From: Actinostola sp. cb2023
Taxonomy: Eukaryota; Cnidaria; Anthozoa; Actiniaria; Actinostolidae
Length of the DNA: 64,000 nucleotides
Reading direction: 5' to 3'
Assembly: GCA_033675265.1 (NCBI GenBank)
Contig: JAUJYZ010001172.1
Coordinates: forward strand, 62,001 to 126,000
Part shown: one piece after another, positions 21,297 to 31,275 of the stretch
How the letters are laid out: each line of letters starts with the position of its first letter
Position numbering within the stretch: the stretch's first letter is position 1
The notes under the pieces: model-generated
The model's input: only the letters and a program-made list of their open reading frames with translations
What the model was told of the DNA's origin: nothing
The model's database searches: none
Program-made: the position numbers and the translations under genes

Positions 21297-22000
21297 ATGT
21301 AGTTCCACATAGTTTCATGTAGTTCCATATAGTTTCACATAGTTACATATAGTTCCACATAGTTACATATAGTTCCACATAGTTTCATGTAGTTCCATAT
21401 AGTTCCACATAGTTCCACATAGTTATCAATACATAATTTATATATATTTGACACTAATTTTTGCTAAGATAGAGTAATCAATATTTAAATTTTTATCATA
21501 ATTATATAGTTATAGTAGTTTGGGTTTTTATTGTATATTTATATTGGGTTGGTAGGGGTGGTGATTGAATTAATTATAGATTAGGAGTATATACTTTTTA
21601 TAATATTATATTTTAGATTTTTTAGCACGTGCACGTTCTCACGAGTTTTATTGTAAGCTCTTTTGTGTTCTACGTGAATAAATAAATTATTATTATTATT
21701 ATTATTATGTAGTTCCATATAGTTCCACATAGTTACATATAGTTCCACATAGTTACATATAGTTCCACATAGTTACATATAGTTCCACATAGTTACATGT
21801 AGTTCCACATAGTTTCATGTAGTTCCAAATAGTTCCACATAGTTCCATATAGTTCCATATAGTTCCATATAGTTCCACATAGTTCCATGTAGTTCCACAT
21901 AGTTCCATGTAGTTCCACATAGTTCCAAGTAGTTCCACATAGTTCCACATAGTTCCACATAGTTCCATATAAGACATATATTTTAGTTCCCAATCTTATA
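21297..22000. repeat. 10-bp satellite, second array (inverse orientation), split by a LINE tail
   Basis: AGTTCCATAT / AGTTCCACAT units run at 21297-21423 and 21706-21970, the reverse complement of the array at 8396-8778. The right flank (ATAAGACATATATTTTAGTT, then CCAATCTTAT) is the reverse complement of the left flank of the first array, so both arrays belong to one dispersed element that contains a satellite. Confidence 0.85.
21424..21705 (+). mobile_element. LINE 3' end with (ATT)n tail, inserted in the satellite
   Basis: A 280-bp AT-rich segment interrupts the 10-bp satellite and ends TTGTAAGCTCTTTTGTGTTC, TACGTGAATAAATAAA, then (ATT)n. The same 3' end occurs at 25500-25568 and inverted at 22176-22263. 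Repeated identical 3' ends with a short tandem tail indicate a non-LTR retrotransposon, truncated at the 5' side. Confidence 0.75.
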
Positions 22001-22175
22001 ACAGCAATAGCATATATCTATGTAAGGCGCCCTAGCTATAATACTACGAATTTTTGTACCATTGTTACGTAATATACTCACATATATAGTCAATGTCATT
22101 AACGTTGTCCAGCTAAAAAGACATTAACACTACAATAAATGCCACGTGTCTCATCATATATTCGTTTTGCGTGCA

Positions 22176-22263
22176 CGAAATAATAATAATAATAATAATA
22201 ATAATTTGTTTATTCACGTAAAAACACAAAATAGCTTACAATAAAACTCGTTAGAACGTGGCG
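22176..22263 (-). mobile_element. LINE 3' end, inverse copy
   Basis: (AAT)n followed by TTTGTTTATTCACGTAAAAA and AGCTTACAATAAAACTCGTT is the reverse complement of the LINE tail at 21640-21705. Only the tail is present. The Penelope-like remnant starts right after it. Confidence 0.7.
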
Positions 22264-22289
22264 AGTCGTGCGAACTGGTTGTAGTCTAC

Positions 22290-23400
22290 ATGCTTTCACA
22301 ATTGAAATCCATCTGCGGCGAAGCCCTGTATAGGGATGATGGGCTCGCTGTGTTCCATGTGGACCACGACCCGACCCGACTCATCGAATGCGCTAATAAG
22401 AAAATTTGCTCATTGTTCGCCAGCAATGGCTTAAAAATAGCCATAGAAGCGAACAAAAGGTGATACATTACTTAGACGTGACGCTAGATCTGAACAGCGG
22501 CAAACACCACCCGTACATGAAACCAGGGAATACACCGTCCTATGTACACGCTAAAAGTAACCACCCACCCAACATCTTGAAGCGAATTCATGCAGAAAGC
22601 GTAAACCAGAGACTATCAAATATATCATCAGATGAAACTGCCTTTAACAAAGCAACACCGCCGTACCAGGCCGCTTTGGACAAAAGCGGGTACGAGCACA
22701 AGCTGAAGTTCCCCCCTAGAGACAAAATAAAAATAAAAAAGCAGAGCAAGAATAAGGAACATAACCTGGTTTAACCCTCCCTTTGATATGCATGTGAAAA
22801 CTAACCTGGGGAAAGAAAAATATTGAGTATCGTCAACGAATGTTTCCCTAAGAGCCACACCCTAAGACCAATATAATAACTCAAGCTGTCGTATAGTTGT
22901 ATGCCGAGTGTAAAAAGTGCAATCGACGCGCCCAACACGCGCCTGTTACAACAGCCAAACGCGGAAAGTTCCAACACAAGGCCAGGCAACTGCAGAAAAA
23001 AGAGATGAGTGTCCCCTAGATAACCAATGCTTGACGAAGGGCATCATCTACCAAGCCACCGTGACTACAGAAGAAGGGAGTGAGTGCTATGTGGGCCTGA
23101 CTGACACGGAATTCAAGTCGAGATTCGCCAACCACAAACAGTCGTTTAAGAAAGAAGCATATACTAGTAATCAGACCGAATTGAGTAATTATGTATGGTA
23201 GTTAAAGAACCCTAAGATAGATTACAAAATAACATGGAGGATCCTAGACAAAGCGCGGGCGTACTTCAATACAACAAAGAGATGTAATTTATGCAACCTT
23301 GAGAAATACTATATCATTTGCCATAGGGAATTAGCCACGTTAAATAGGCGATCTGAATTGGTTAATAGTTGCAGACATGCAAATAAGTTCCTTTTAAGGT
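22290..23400 (+). pseudogene. Penelope-like retroelement remnant: RT 3' part plus GIY-YIG endonuclease
   Basis: Three frames join into one decayed polyprotein. At 22326 LYRDDGLAVFH carries the RT catalytic YxDD motif. It is followed by KKICSLFASNGLKI, YLDVTLDLNSGKHHPYMKPG (thumb region) and SNHPPNILKRI. After a frameshifted stretch, a Cys-rich linker (KKDECPLDNQCLTK) leads into GIIYQATV...CYVGLTDTEFKSRFANH, the GIY-YIG nuclease core. The end reads TKRCNLCNLEKYYII and RRSELVNSCRHANKFLL. RT followed by GIY-YIG is diagnostic of Penelope-like elements. There are several stops and frameshifts, and the 5' part of the RT is missing, so it is not functional. Confidence 0.82.
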
Positions 23401-24249
23401 GGCATGTTCCTATTTATTTTGACGATGGGACTCATTTTAAATCGATGTTTTGAGCAGCAAAACGTTTACCGATTTCGGATATTTTTCATTTTGATAATGA
23501 GGTATTCTTAAATTTCAAAAAAATCACAATTTTAATGTGATAAAAACAACATTTGTAGAGTTACAATCCATTTTCAGAGAAAATGCTTATATCAAATTGC
23601 CTCAAACAAGTGTACAATTGTGAAGGATTACTGGAGCCAAGTTTCAAGAAAATCCGCACCTCGGAAAATGTTCCACAAGCGACTGCTAAATTTTAGTACA
23701 AAATACTATACTCACGCACATTGTCAGCGCTGCCGTACAAATTTTAAAATAAAACTACATTTGAAACTATCATCTGAAAGCTGCATATCACTCGCAACTT
23801 TAGTGCAAAATTCACGCAAATCGGAAGCATACAACAAACTTTATCAATGAGCAAAGTGCAAGAGGTTTATATTGTGTATTAAATGAAAATCCAAAATATT
23901 GCATTCTGCATATAAAAAACAATATGTCGATTTATTTTCCATACTTTTTCAATATGACATAGAGCAACATATTCGAAAACACTTCACCAAGTTTCAGCGC
24001 GTTCTTTACATACAGTTTGGAGAACTTTGATAGCAAACGAAGCCACTTCAAGTTTTCCGTATTCGAAACTGCTTTGAAAACCCCTCGTGTTTAAACACCG
24101 CTGGATGTGTTTTGAAATTCTTCACGGGTTTCTGCCGCTTGGGAATCACGATACTCCAATCAAATTTTCAATGATAATGTCACTATGGCTAGCTTATGCA
24201 GTACCTCATCATACAACTTTCCATATCGACTGACATCCCTTTCTCTCTT
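23401..24249. other. Intergenic stretch without recognised features
   Basis: AT-rich DNA between the Penelope remnant and the LINE remnant. No exon, repeat or foldback was recognised. Confidence 0.4.
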
Positions 24250-25150
24250 CAGATCTCTTCAGCAAAAGTCTTAGGTCATGAAATTGACAGTGAACTAAAT
24301 CTCTCTAACCATGTCGAGAAAGTCTGCAAGAAGCTATCACAACGAATTAATAGGAATTCTGAACAAAATCCAGAGACAACCAATTTTAATGTCGATCAAG
24401 CCTGTTCTAAATTATGTCAGCGCTGCGTGGCTGACCCGATGTAGTAAGGAAAATCTCATGAGACTTCTCCGCTTACAGAAGAGAGCTGCTAGGGTTATTC
24501 TGGACGTGAACCTTTGCACGATCACCTTCTGTTCCTTTATTTAACCAGCTTGATTGGATTCCTTTATACGAAAAAGTTAAAATTGTCAAGTGTAGTCTTG
24601 CCTTAGCATACTGTATCGCATTTTCTAATGAACAATCTAAATCTGAAGAATGAAATTCATGATAGGGTTACCAGATACTCCAACTACTACTTTGAGGGAG
24701 GCGAATCATTTATCGTTACAAAGTGCCAATTGTGGAATTCTCTGCCCCTCGAAATAAGAAAGATAGGGACAGTGAAATCATTCAGAAACACTTTAAGAAA
24801 ACAATATCTAGAAGACCAGAGACTTCTACCTCATTTTTATCCTTAATCTCTCCGTTCTAATATTATAATATTTTCTCATTGTTTTTATCAGTTAATTATA
24901 TTATTTGTCTGTTGTATATTATTATTGAATCTTCATATTGACTCAATACCATGAAACAATGATTGTTTCATATAGCTAGTTTTATTGAACCTATTTATAG
25001 TCTTATTCTATCTTTGATAGTTTATTGAATCGCTTTATCGTTTTATTATTAGAATATTTGTTATATTGTTTGTATTTATATGTAGTTTGAGGGCCACAAG
25101 TTTATGTGTGTGTTCACACTATTATGTGCTACTTTCTTGAAATAAATACC

Positions 25151-25196
<46 letters not shown>
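24250..25196 (+). pseudogene. 5'-truncated LINE: C-terminal RT region and 3' UTR
   Basis: Successive frames read AKVLGHEIDSELNLSNHVEK, HNELIGILNKIQRQPI, SIKPVLNYVSAAWLTRCSKE, LLRLQKRAARVILD, then after deletions NLKNEIHDRVTRYSNYYFEG and KCQLWNSLPLEIRKIGTVKS. The pattern (IKPVLNYVS..W, LQKRAARVI, WNSLP..IR) is typical of the C-terminal end of CR1/L2/Jockey-type LINE reverse transcriptases. The copy has frameshifts, lacks the catalytic domain, and ends in GAAATAAATACC followed by (TTA)n at 25151-25196, a normal LINE tail. Confidence 0.82.
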
Positions 25197-25197
<1 letters not shown>

Positions 25198-25499
25198 AGG
25201 ACAAAGTTTGAAAGAAAAACCTTTTCAAGGAAAAACCAGCGCGCGCTGGATCCGTGCGCGAGCGATTCGTCATTCTATGTGTCGCAAGCGGTTTTCCATT
25301 GTCTGTACTCTTATTGATAACGGCTGAGAGCCAATCAGATTGCGAGATTTCGCTGTTATTGTAAAATGTATTTTTAGGAACCGTAACGCACAAGTTCAAA
25401 CTGTTTTCAACATGTATTTTAACGTCAACCGTCACAGTATCATATCTTGAAATTAAATTTCCAAATAGAATGGCAATTTTACTACAATTTTACTACAAT

Positions 25500-25568
25500 T
25501 TTACAGTTTTATTGTAAGCTCTTTTGTGTTCTACGTGAATAAATATATTATTATTATTATTATTATTA
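25500..25568 (+). mobile_element. LINE 3' end with (ATT)n, third copy
   Basis: It carries the same tail as 21640-21705: TTTTATTGTAAGCTCTTTTG and CTACGTGAATAAATA before (ATT)n. Only about 50 bp plus the tail are recognisable. Confidence 0.65.
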
Positions 25569-25727
25569 ATTATTATGTTCAAAACTTTACTAATATGACT
25601 ACTGTGACTGCGTGATGCGGTTCGTACGTCATTACAGAAGTAATTCCCAGTTCCGAGAGGCCTGGGAGCAAATGTTCGGTTAAAATCAGCGTCTTTGAGC
25701 TAATTTGAACTCCACGCCACTGTAGTT

Positions 25728-25803
25728 GCCTCGGTAGCTCAGTGGGTAGAGCACCTGTCATGAAATCGGGGTGTCGGCGTTGGTTCGAATCCCGTTCGAG
25801 GCG
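25728..25803 (+). ncRNA. tRNA-derived SINE head / tRNA pseudogene
   Basis: GCCTCGG at 25728 can pair with CGAGGC near 25797-25802. An A box (TAGCTCAGTGGG) and a B box (GGTTCGAATCC) sit at tRNA-like spacing. The anticodon and T stems do not pair well, and 3' sequence runs on into TCTGATTTTTCCGAACATT without a terminator. I therefore read it as a tRNA-derived SINE or decayed tRNA rather than a working tRNA. Confidence 0.65.
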
Positions 25804-25978
25804 TCTGATTTTTCCGAACATTTGTTCTGTATATTCTCCATTAGTTTCCATTTCTATACATATATCATAGTTCTTTATCAGTAGTTCAAAACTTTGCAGT
25901 GAAAACTTGAGTTTTGAACATTTTGTGACGTCAAATCCATTGTCAATAAGAGTACAGACAATGGAAAACCGCTCGCGA

Positions 25979-27650
25979 TTTGTTTATTAATATTTTGAGA
26001 CAAATAGAAGAGTTTCAATTTGCTTTCATCCGGTTTCTTCAATTTCCTCTTATTCCCTTCGAAACGGTTCGAATACTTGGAAACTGATACTTTGACAAGC
26101 TAGTGTCCTCTGACAAATCATATATACGAGCAAATTTCATTCGATCAGTTTTCCTTGCATGCTAGTAGCACGCCAGCGCTAGCTTTACAGCAATTACGGT
26201 TGTCACATGAAATTTGGTGGAATAAAGCTAAAAATATATAATACTTCTCGATCGTTTGCATTTTGCAAAACTTTAGAGTTGTTAACAAATACTTCTAGAT
26301 TTAGACAACAAGTTTCAACCGATTTGAAATTTTGACCGACTTTTGACCGCTGGTCAGTCTTGCTTCCAGCGAATCGTCTAGAATTATTTATGAGGGATTT
26401 TAGTAGTCAAGTAGTCTTAATGAAGCAGATGCTGAGAATTAAGGCTGCAATGTATATACATATACAGACGTGCATTTCTTTTGGAAACAACCCAGATACT
26501 TAGTATTTGTCACCGACACAAACAAAGAAACTGAAAGTAAGTAGGTCCGTTAAACGTATTTCAGATTCGGCACTTATTTAACTAAAATTAAAACACAAAA
26601 TAATAATTTATTCTAAATTTCGAAACGTTCAAACGAAAACTCATTCGCATTTATGTCCACAGGAAGAACTTTAGTTTTTCACATTCATCGTTATTGCCAA
26701 GCTTTAGAAATAAACGAACAACAGTTCCGACAACACGTTTATGAACATTTGTGGTCTGTTTATTTAATATTAATTATTCGTTTTTTCCGAGTTCCGTTCT
26801 GGTTCTTTGCCTGTGTTTTGTGTTGACTCGATATGACACCAGTTCAATAACATTGAAAAGCATCAGCAAGAAAAATAGATAAATAATAATACTAAAACTT
26901 TCAACATTTGTGATAAAGGATTAGAAAACAAAGTTTAGAAAAAAACATTATGTTGCAACATTATCAAGCCAAAAGTTTAGAATTCGCTAAAAAGGCTATA
27001 TAAATAATAGATCATTTAAACAACTAGACATGTCAAACAAACAGTTTTGCATGGACGGAGTGAGTTGTAATATTCAAAGTTCAAGTTACAAGCAGGATAT
27101 CGTACTTCTAGTGCAAATAATATAACCTTGAAATAGTATTAAATAATAGTGTTATCTCTATTGTTTTCTATTGTTTCATCAGTGCTATTTAGTATTAACT
27201 AGTACTGTTTCACGGATATATTGTTTGCACTCTACTGAACAGTCAATATAAAATAGTCAGGTAACTAAATCTAGCATACATGACTTTGTGGATTCGGATT
27301 TTGCTCGGTCAGGAATCAGTCTGATTGACGGCAGCCCAAAACACTACATTCATTCCACCATTTAGTGCAAGGTCGAGTAATTGTCATTAGATATGATAGA
27401 CTTGTTGATTGAACTGGCGACATTAAGTAACCCGAAATCATGGTTTCAAACAACAAACAGAAGAATGTCGGTCCCACAATATAATCATAGTGGGTTTACA
27501 CCTGTCATGCATATGTCCCGCAAAACCAACGCTGCAAAATACCATTTAATGCACCTTCTACGATTTTTCTCAGATAAAATGGACCTGTCGAAAATTGTCC
27601 GGTTACTAGTTTTCTCCGTTACTACATTACTAACTACTACTACACCCTTA
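25979..27650. other. Gene-free stretch
   Basis: About 1.7 kb of AT-rich DNA. I find no splice-flanked exon, recognisable protein motif or long inverted repeat. An open frame at 27381-27656 has no domain and no flanking splice logic. Confidence 0.45.
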
Positions 27651-28285
27651 AGGTGACTCCAACATAATTGCGAGTGCATTTTGTGATTTTTTTTAACTCG
27701 CTCGTATCGCGTCAAAGCCACTCGGATATTTCTGCATTTAACACATGTAATAACTCAAACATGTACGCTTTTAAGGGTGTATTCAACATTTTATTTTTCA
27801 GTCTCGTTTGTCGTTACGGGCCGATTTTCTAACAGTGGTTTTTCATAATATTGTCCTCCTGTTCGCTCAAAAATCGTACGATTTCCATGAAACTTCAGAT
27901 TCTTGTTAAATAGATTGTCATAATTTTGTCTGCCGGGTTTAAAAAAAAAATCTCGACTGCAAGTTGCGCGGCCTAAAAATTGACCATAAAAATAATGCCG
28001 CGCAACTTGCAGTCGAGAGATTTTCTTTAAACCCGGCAGACAAAATTATGACAATCTATTTACCAATAATCTCAAGTTTCATGGAAATCGTACGATTTTT
28101 GAGCGAACAGGAGGACAATATTATGAAAAAACACTGTTAGAAAATCGACCCGTAACAGCAAACGCGACTAAACGTTATTTGAGTTATTACATGTGTTAAA
28201 TGCAGAAATATCCGAGCGTTTTTGACGCCATACGAGCGAGTTAGAAAAATCACAAAATGCACTCGCAATTATGTTGGAGTCACCT
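27651..28285. mobile_element. 635-bp foldback element with 300-bp arms
   Basis: Arms of about 320 and 290 bp start AGGTGACTCCAACATAATTG and are inverted with few mismatches, leaving a loop of about 26 bp at 27972-27997. The inner arm tips (TCTCGACTGCAAGTTGCGCGG-type, positions 27951-27971 and 27998-28018) are perfectly complementary. Left flank ends CCTTA and right flank begins TTTAG, so a TTA or TA duplication is possible but not clear. Non-coding. Confidence 0.85.
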
Positions 28286-28287
28286 TT

Positions 28288-28660
28288 TAGGTGGCTCCCG
28301 TAAAATGAATGACCAGTTTGCCGTATTATTTAACTCGCTCGCTCCGCGTCAATATCGTTTGGATTTTATTGTGCTTAACATAAATACTAATTCAACTATT
28401 CTGCCTTTGGACGGTGTATTCAAAATTATCATTGTAAGCCGCATTTGTGAATGCCAGCTGATATTCAAACGACACTCTTTTTACTAAAACTGCTGCCAAG
28501 CGTTATTCCCTCGTACGATTTTTTTTAAACTTCGTGAACGACCTTTTAAGGTCCCTAGTAATGTCCTGACGAGGTAAGAAGGAAATGTTTCGAGCCGAAA
28601 TCACGTAACAACCGACAGGTCCAAATATTGACAACAAAAATATGAACTGGTGATTTCGGC
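28288..28660. repeat. Dispersed repeat A, copy 1, related to the foldback arm
   Basis: It matches 55179-55530 over about 340 bp at high identity (TTGGATTTTATTGTGCTTAA, CTGCCTTTGGACGGTGTATT). Its start (GGTGGCTCC...TTTAACTCGCTCG...CGCGTCAA) has the same layout as the adjacent foldback arm, suggesting a shared ancestor. Confidence 0.75.
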
Positions 28661-29318
28661 TTGATCAATTTCCTTTTCTATGACAAGTTTTGCTCATCCT
28701 TCAAGGAAAACTTGCTCGTTTTCTATGGCTCGGCTCCTGCCGAGTTGACTATCTGCTCATAGACAACGAGGGCAAGTTGCCTAATTGTTTTAATATAAAC
28801 AAACTTGCATATTTAATTTTATACCAATATTTCTTGTTTAATTTGCATAAGTAAGAAGAATAAGAATTGTATGCTAGTCATATTGATAAGTACACATTTA
28901 GCTGAACTAATCGAGCTATTTAGTTTTACCATCAACAAATGGAAAACTAAACCACAAAAGTTGGTTCTTTTGTTGAAAAACTTTCATAAATCAAATAACA
29001 AATGAACAAAACACGAGTCAAGAGTGGTGTAGCCTTCGTTTATAACCTTTATCACTATGATCAGTACTCCCTTTGACTTCTTTGTCTTCGCTAAAGTTGA
29101 AAAATCGAAAAATCTTCAACTTTAATGATCGTTTCTCGCTCAGTTTTTGCAGTGTCAGCCAAAGAAAACTTGCTTGAATTGTCAATGAGATGTCATTTCT
29201 TGTTCTTGAGTTTTGTTTCTCGGTCTATTTTAGCTCTTTTTAGCGAGAAAACAACTATCGGGTTTGTCCGCCATATTGCTTTATCGCCGTTCACGGCCAA
29301 TGGTTACCATGGTGATTC

Positions 29319-29355
29319 GCTACTAGGGGACTATCACTAATAGACCCCTAGTAGC
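29319..29355. repeat. Short hairpin GCTACTAGGGG
   Basis: GCTACTAGGGG and CCCCTAGTAGC are separated by 14 bp. It is likely the core of a small foldback. Confidence 0.5.
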
Positions 29356-29408
29356 GTAGCCAATCAGATTACAGGATATGTGACAGACCACTTGTTTGTT
29401 TATACTAA

Positions 29409-29545
29409 ATAGATAGTGAGTAGCGAAAAAGTCGGCGTTTTGAACAAAAACAATGCGAAAACCCAATAAATATTGGTATACAATCGAAGGTAGTATGCTA
29501 ATTCGACTACTCGTTCTCGTTTTCTGCGAGTTAAATAGCGGTCAA
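29409..29545. repeat. Dispersed repeat B, copy 1
   Basis: It matches 54827-54975 (GATAGTGAGTAGCGAAAAAG, AATAAATATTGGTATA, CGAAGGTAGTATGCTA). Both repeat A and repeat B occur within 1.2 kb of each other at both loci. Confidence 0.7.
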
Positions 29546-29587
29546 CTCGGCGCGTTGACTCAGAAAACTCGAACTCGTAGTCTAATT

Positions 29588-29865
29588 AGGGAAATTAAGC
29601 ATCGAGGATGGGGACGTGAGGACGACGAAGTTCGAATAACGTGTTTTGTTGTTTATTGTTTTCATTGTTGCTCAGTTTTCCTTTTTTCACTAAATTTGCG
29701 CCCTCTGATGAATAACATCGTCTTTTTGTGGTCCGGTCCTGAAGTAAGACCAAAGTGAGCTCATTTCATACATTCCATTAACAAGATGTTATTGAATTTT
29801 GTAATTAGCGCTATTGTTTCTCTGCCGTCGTCCTCACGTCGCCGTCCTCGATGCTTAAGTTCCCT
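29588..29865. mobile_element. Foldback MITE (AGGGAAATTAAGCATCGAGG)
   Basis: Ends AGGGAAATTAAGCATCGAGG and the complement of GCATCGAGGACGGCGACGTG are inverted over about 42 bp across 278 bp. No coding sequence inside. Confidence 0.75.
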
Positions 29866-30381
29866 GTTAAAACGACAAGATTTCCTTTACAGACGAGCAA
29901 ATAAAACTTGTCAATGCAAACCTTGTCATAGAAAACTTGCTCGTCTGTAACCGACTGTAATGGCATGAATAACAAGATTGAAAGTAAACAATGTAGCGGA
30001 TTTAAAGGGCAACTAAAGTTGCACGACTTTCGAATCAAAATATATCTAATATTGAACTCGAAAATGCAAATTTTAGAACGAATTACGAATCTGTGTTCGC
30101 GAATTTCCCTTTGAAACTTATTACCTGGTGGCCATGTTGTGACCTTCCACAACTCACCCTCTTGGTTCACTCAATTTTGGTTGAACAATTAGTGTATTCT
30201 GGGACACAGCAATGTATCATTTTAGAAAGAAATCGCAGAGACGTTAGGTGTAATTTGCTAAGAGTATCATTGAGTAAAACTGGGACCGAGCCTCATGGCG
30301 GTTAGTTCAAAACCTTAGCGGTCCGCTTTTTGCTCCCTAAAATTGACAAATTTGAAATGGTCTTTTGACTAAATATGGGTC

Positions 30382-31275
30382 ATGGGCAGAAGAAAAAGAC
30401 AAGCTCGTAGTTCAGGATCGGCTAGCTCAATTGAACAACCTAAAGACAAGCAGAACCGAACAGAATTTGAAACACAACAAGAAGGGCCAACGGACAACAT
30501 GGCGTCGAGACACGAAGACAACGAAGGAGTCTTCAAAGGACCTTCAAATGAGGAAATTTGGAAAGCCCTGATGTCCATAAAATCTAACACCAACCAACTT
30601 CTAGAGGATTTTAAAATTTTAAAGAATAACTGTGAAGATATCAAAAAGTCGCTTGATTTCCACATTGCAAAAGTAGAACTGGTAGAGAAGGATAATGAAT
30701 CTCTAAAGAAGGAAGTATCAGCGCTAAAAAAGTTGGAAGACTGCTCCATAAAGGAAATTCATTCTTTATCTGAACAACTTCACAATACAAGCGAGAAGCT
30801 GGACAACTTGGAGCAATATACTAGAAAATATAATCTAGAATTTCACGGCATAACTGAAGATAAAGGCGAGTCTACTGAGGCAAAAATTATGGAAGTTGCA
30901 AAGGCACTCAAACTTTCAAACATTTCAACATCAGATATCGATATCTCTCACAGACTTTTTTCCAAAAACGGCAATAATCCAAGGCCGATCATCGTAAGAT
31001 TTAGTAATTACAAAGCAAAACAGCATTTTTATGCTGCCCGAAAGAACCTTAAAGATATATCCACAACTTCACTCCCATCGAATAGCCGGATCTATATCAA
31101 TGAAAACCTCACATATGAGAAAAGAGAACTGTTCAAGAAAGCTAGACGTTGCAAGGCTACCAACCATTGGCACAGTTGTTGGACCATAGATGGAAAAATC
31201 TTCCTTCGAAAGTACGATGACACCAAACCAATCAGGATTATGAACACTCAAGACATTGATGATTTAATGTACTGA
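30382..31275 (+). CDS. LINE ORF1 protein (coiled coil plus RRM-like domain), 297 aa
   Basis: Intact frame. L1-type ORF1 proteins are RNA-binding chaperones that trimerise through a coiled coil and package LINE RNA. Residues 1-50 are basic and polar (MGRRKRQARSSGSA). Residues about 60-150 form a heptad-like coiled coil (KVELVEKDNESLKKEVSALK). It is followed by LEQYTRKYNLEFHGITE and DIDISHRLFSKNGNNPRPII, then VRFSNYKAKQHFYAARKNLK, the pattern of the RRM-like and C-terminal domains of L1/Tx1 ORF1p (family knowledge). The C-terminal part (ESYTYEKRELFKKAR-like, ending MNTQDIDDLMY) is as expected. It lies 347 bp upstream of ORF2 and is the only LINE frame without a lesion. Confidence 0.85.
   Translation: MGRRKRQARSSGSASSIEQPKDKQNRTEFETQQEGPTDNMASRHEDNEGVFKGPSNEEIWKALMSIKSNTNQLLEDFKILKNNCEDIKKSLDFHIAKVELVEKDNESLKKEVSALKKLEDCSIKEIHSLSEQLHNTSEKLDNLEQYTRKYNLEFHGITEDKGESTEAKIMEVAKALKLSNISTSDIDISHRLFSKNGNNPRPIIVRFSNYKAKQHFYAARKNLKDISTTSLPSNSRIYINENLTYEKRELFKKARRCKATNHWHSCWTIDGKIFLRKYDDTKPIRIMNTQDIDDLMY

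Larger units (their letters stand above)
25283..25978. repeat. Inverted repeat carrying a LINE tail and a tRNA-like SINE
   Basis: Arms at 25283-25322 and 25938-25978 are complementary (GGTTTTCCATTGTCTGTACT, then CTTATTGA). They enclose a LINE 3' tail and the tRNA-like sequence, which were probably inserted later into a foldback element. Confidence 0.65.

Noticed and set aside
21753..21993. Minus-strand Tyr/Trp-rich open frames
   Set aside because: Same 10-bp satellite in inverse orientation, not coding.
25728..25803. Functional tRNA gene
   Set aside because: A and B boxes are present, but anticodon and T stems pair poorly and no terminator follows; better read as a SINE head.
27381..27656. 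91-aa plus-strand open frame
   Set aside because: No domain, no splice flanks, and it ends at the border of the foldback element.
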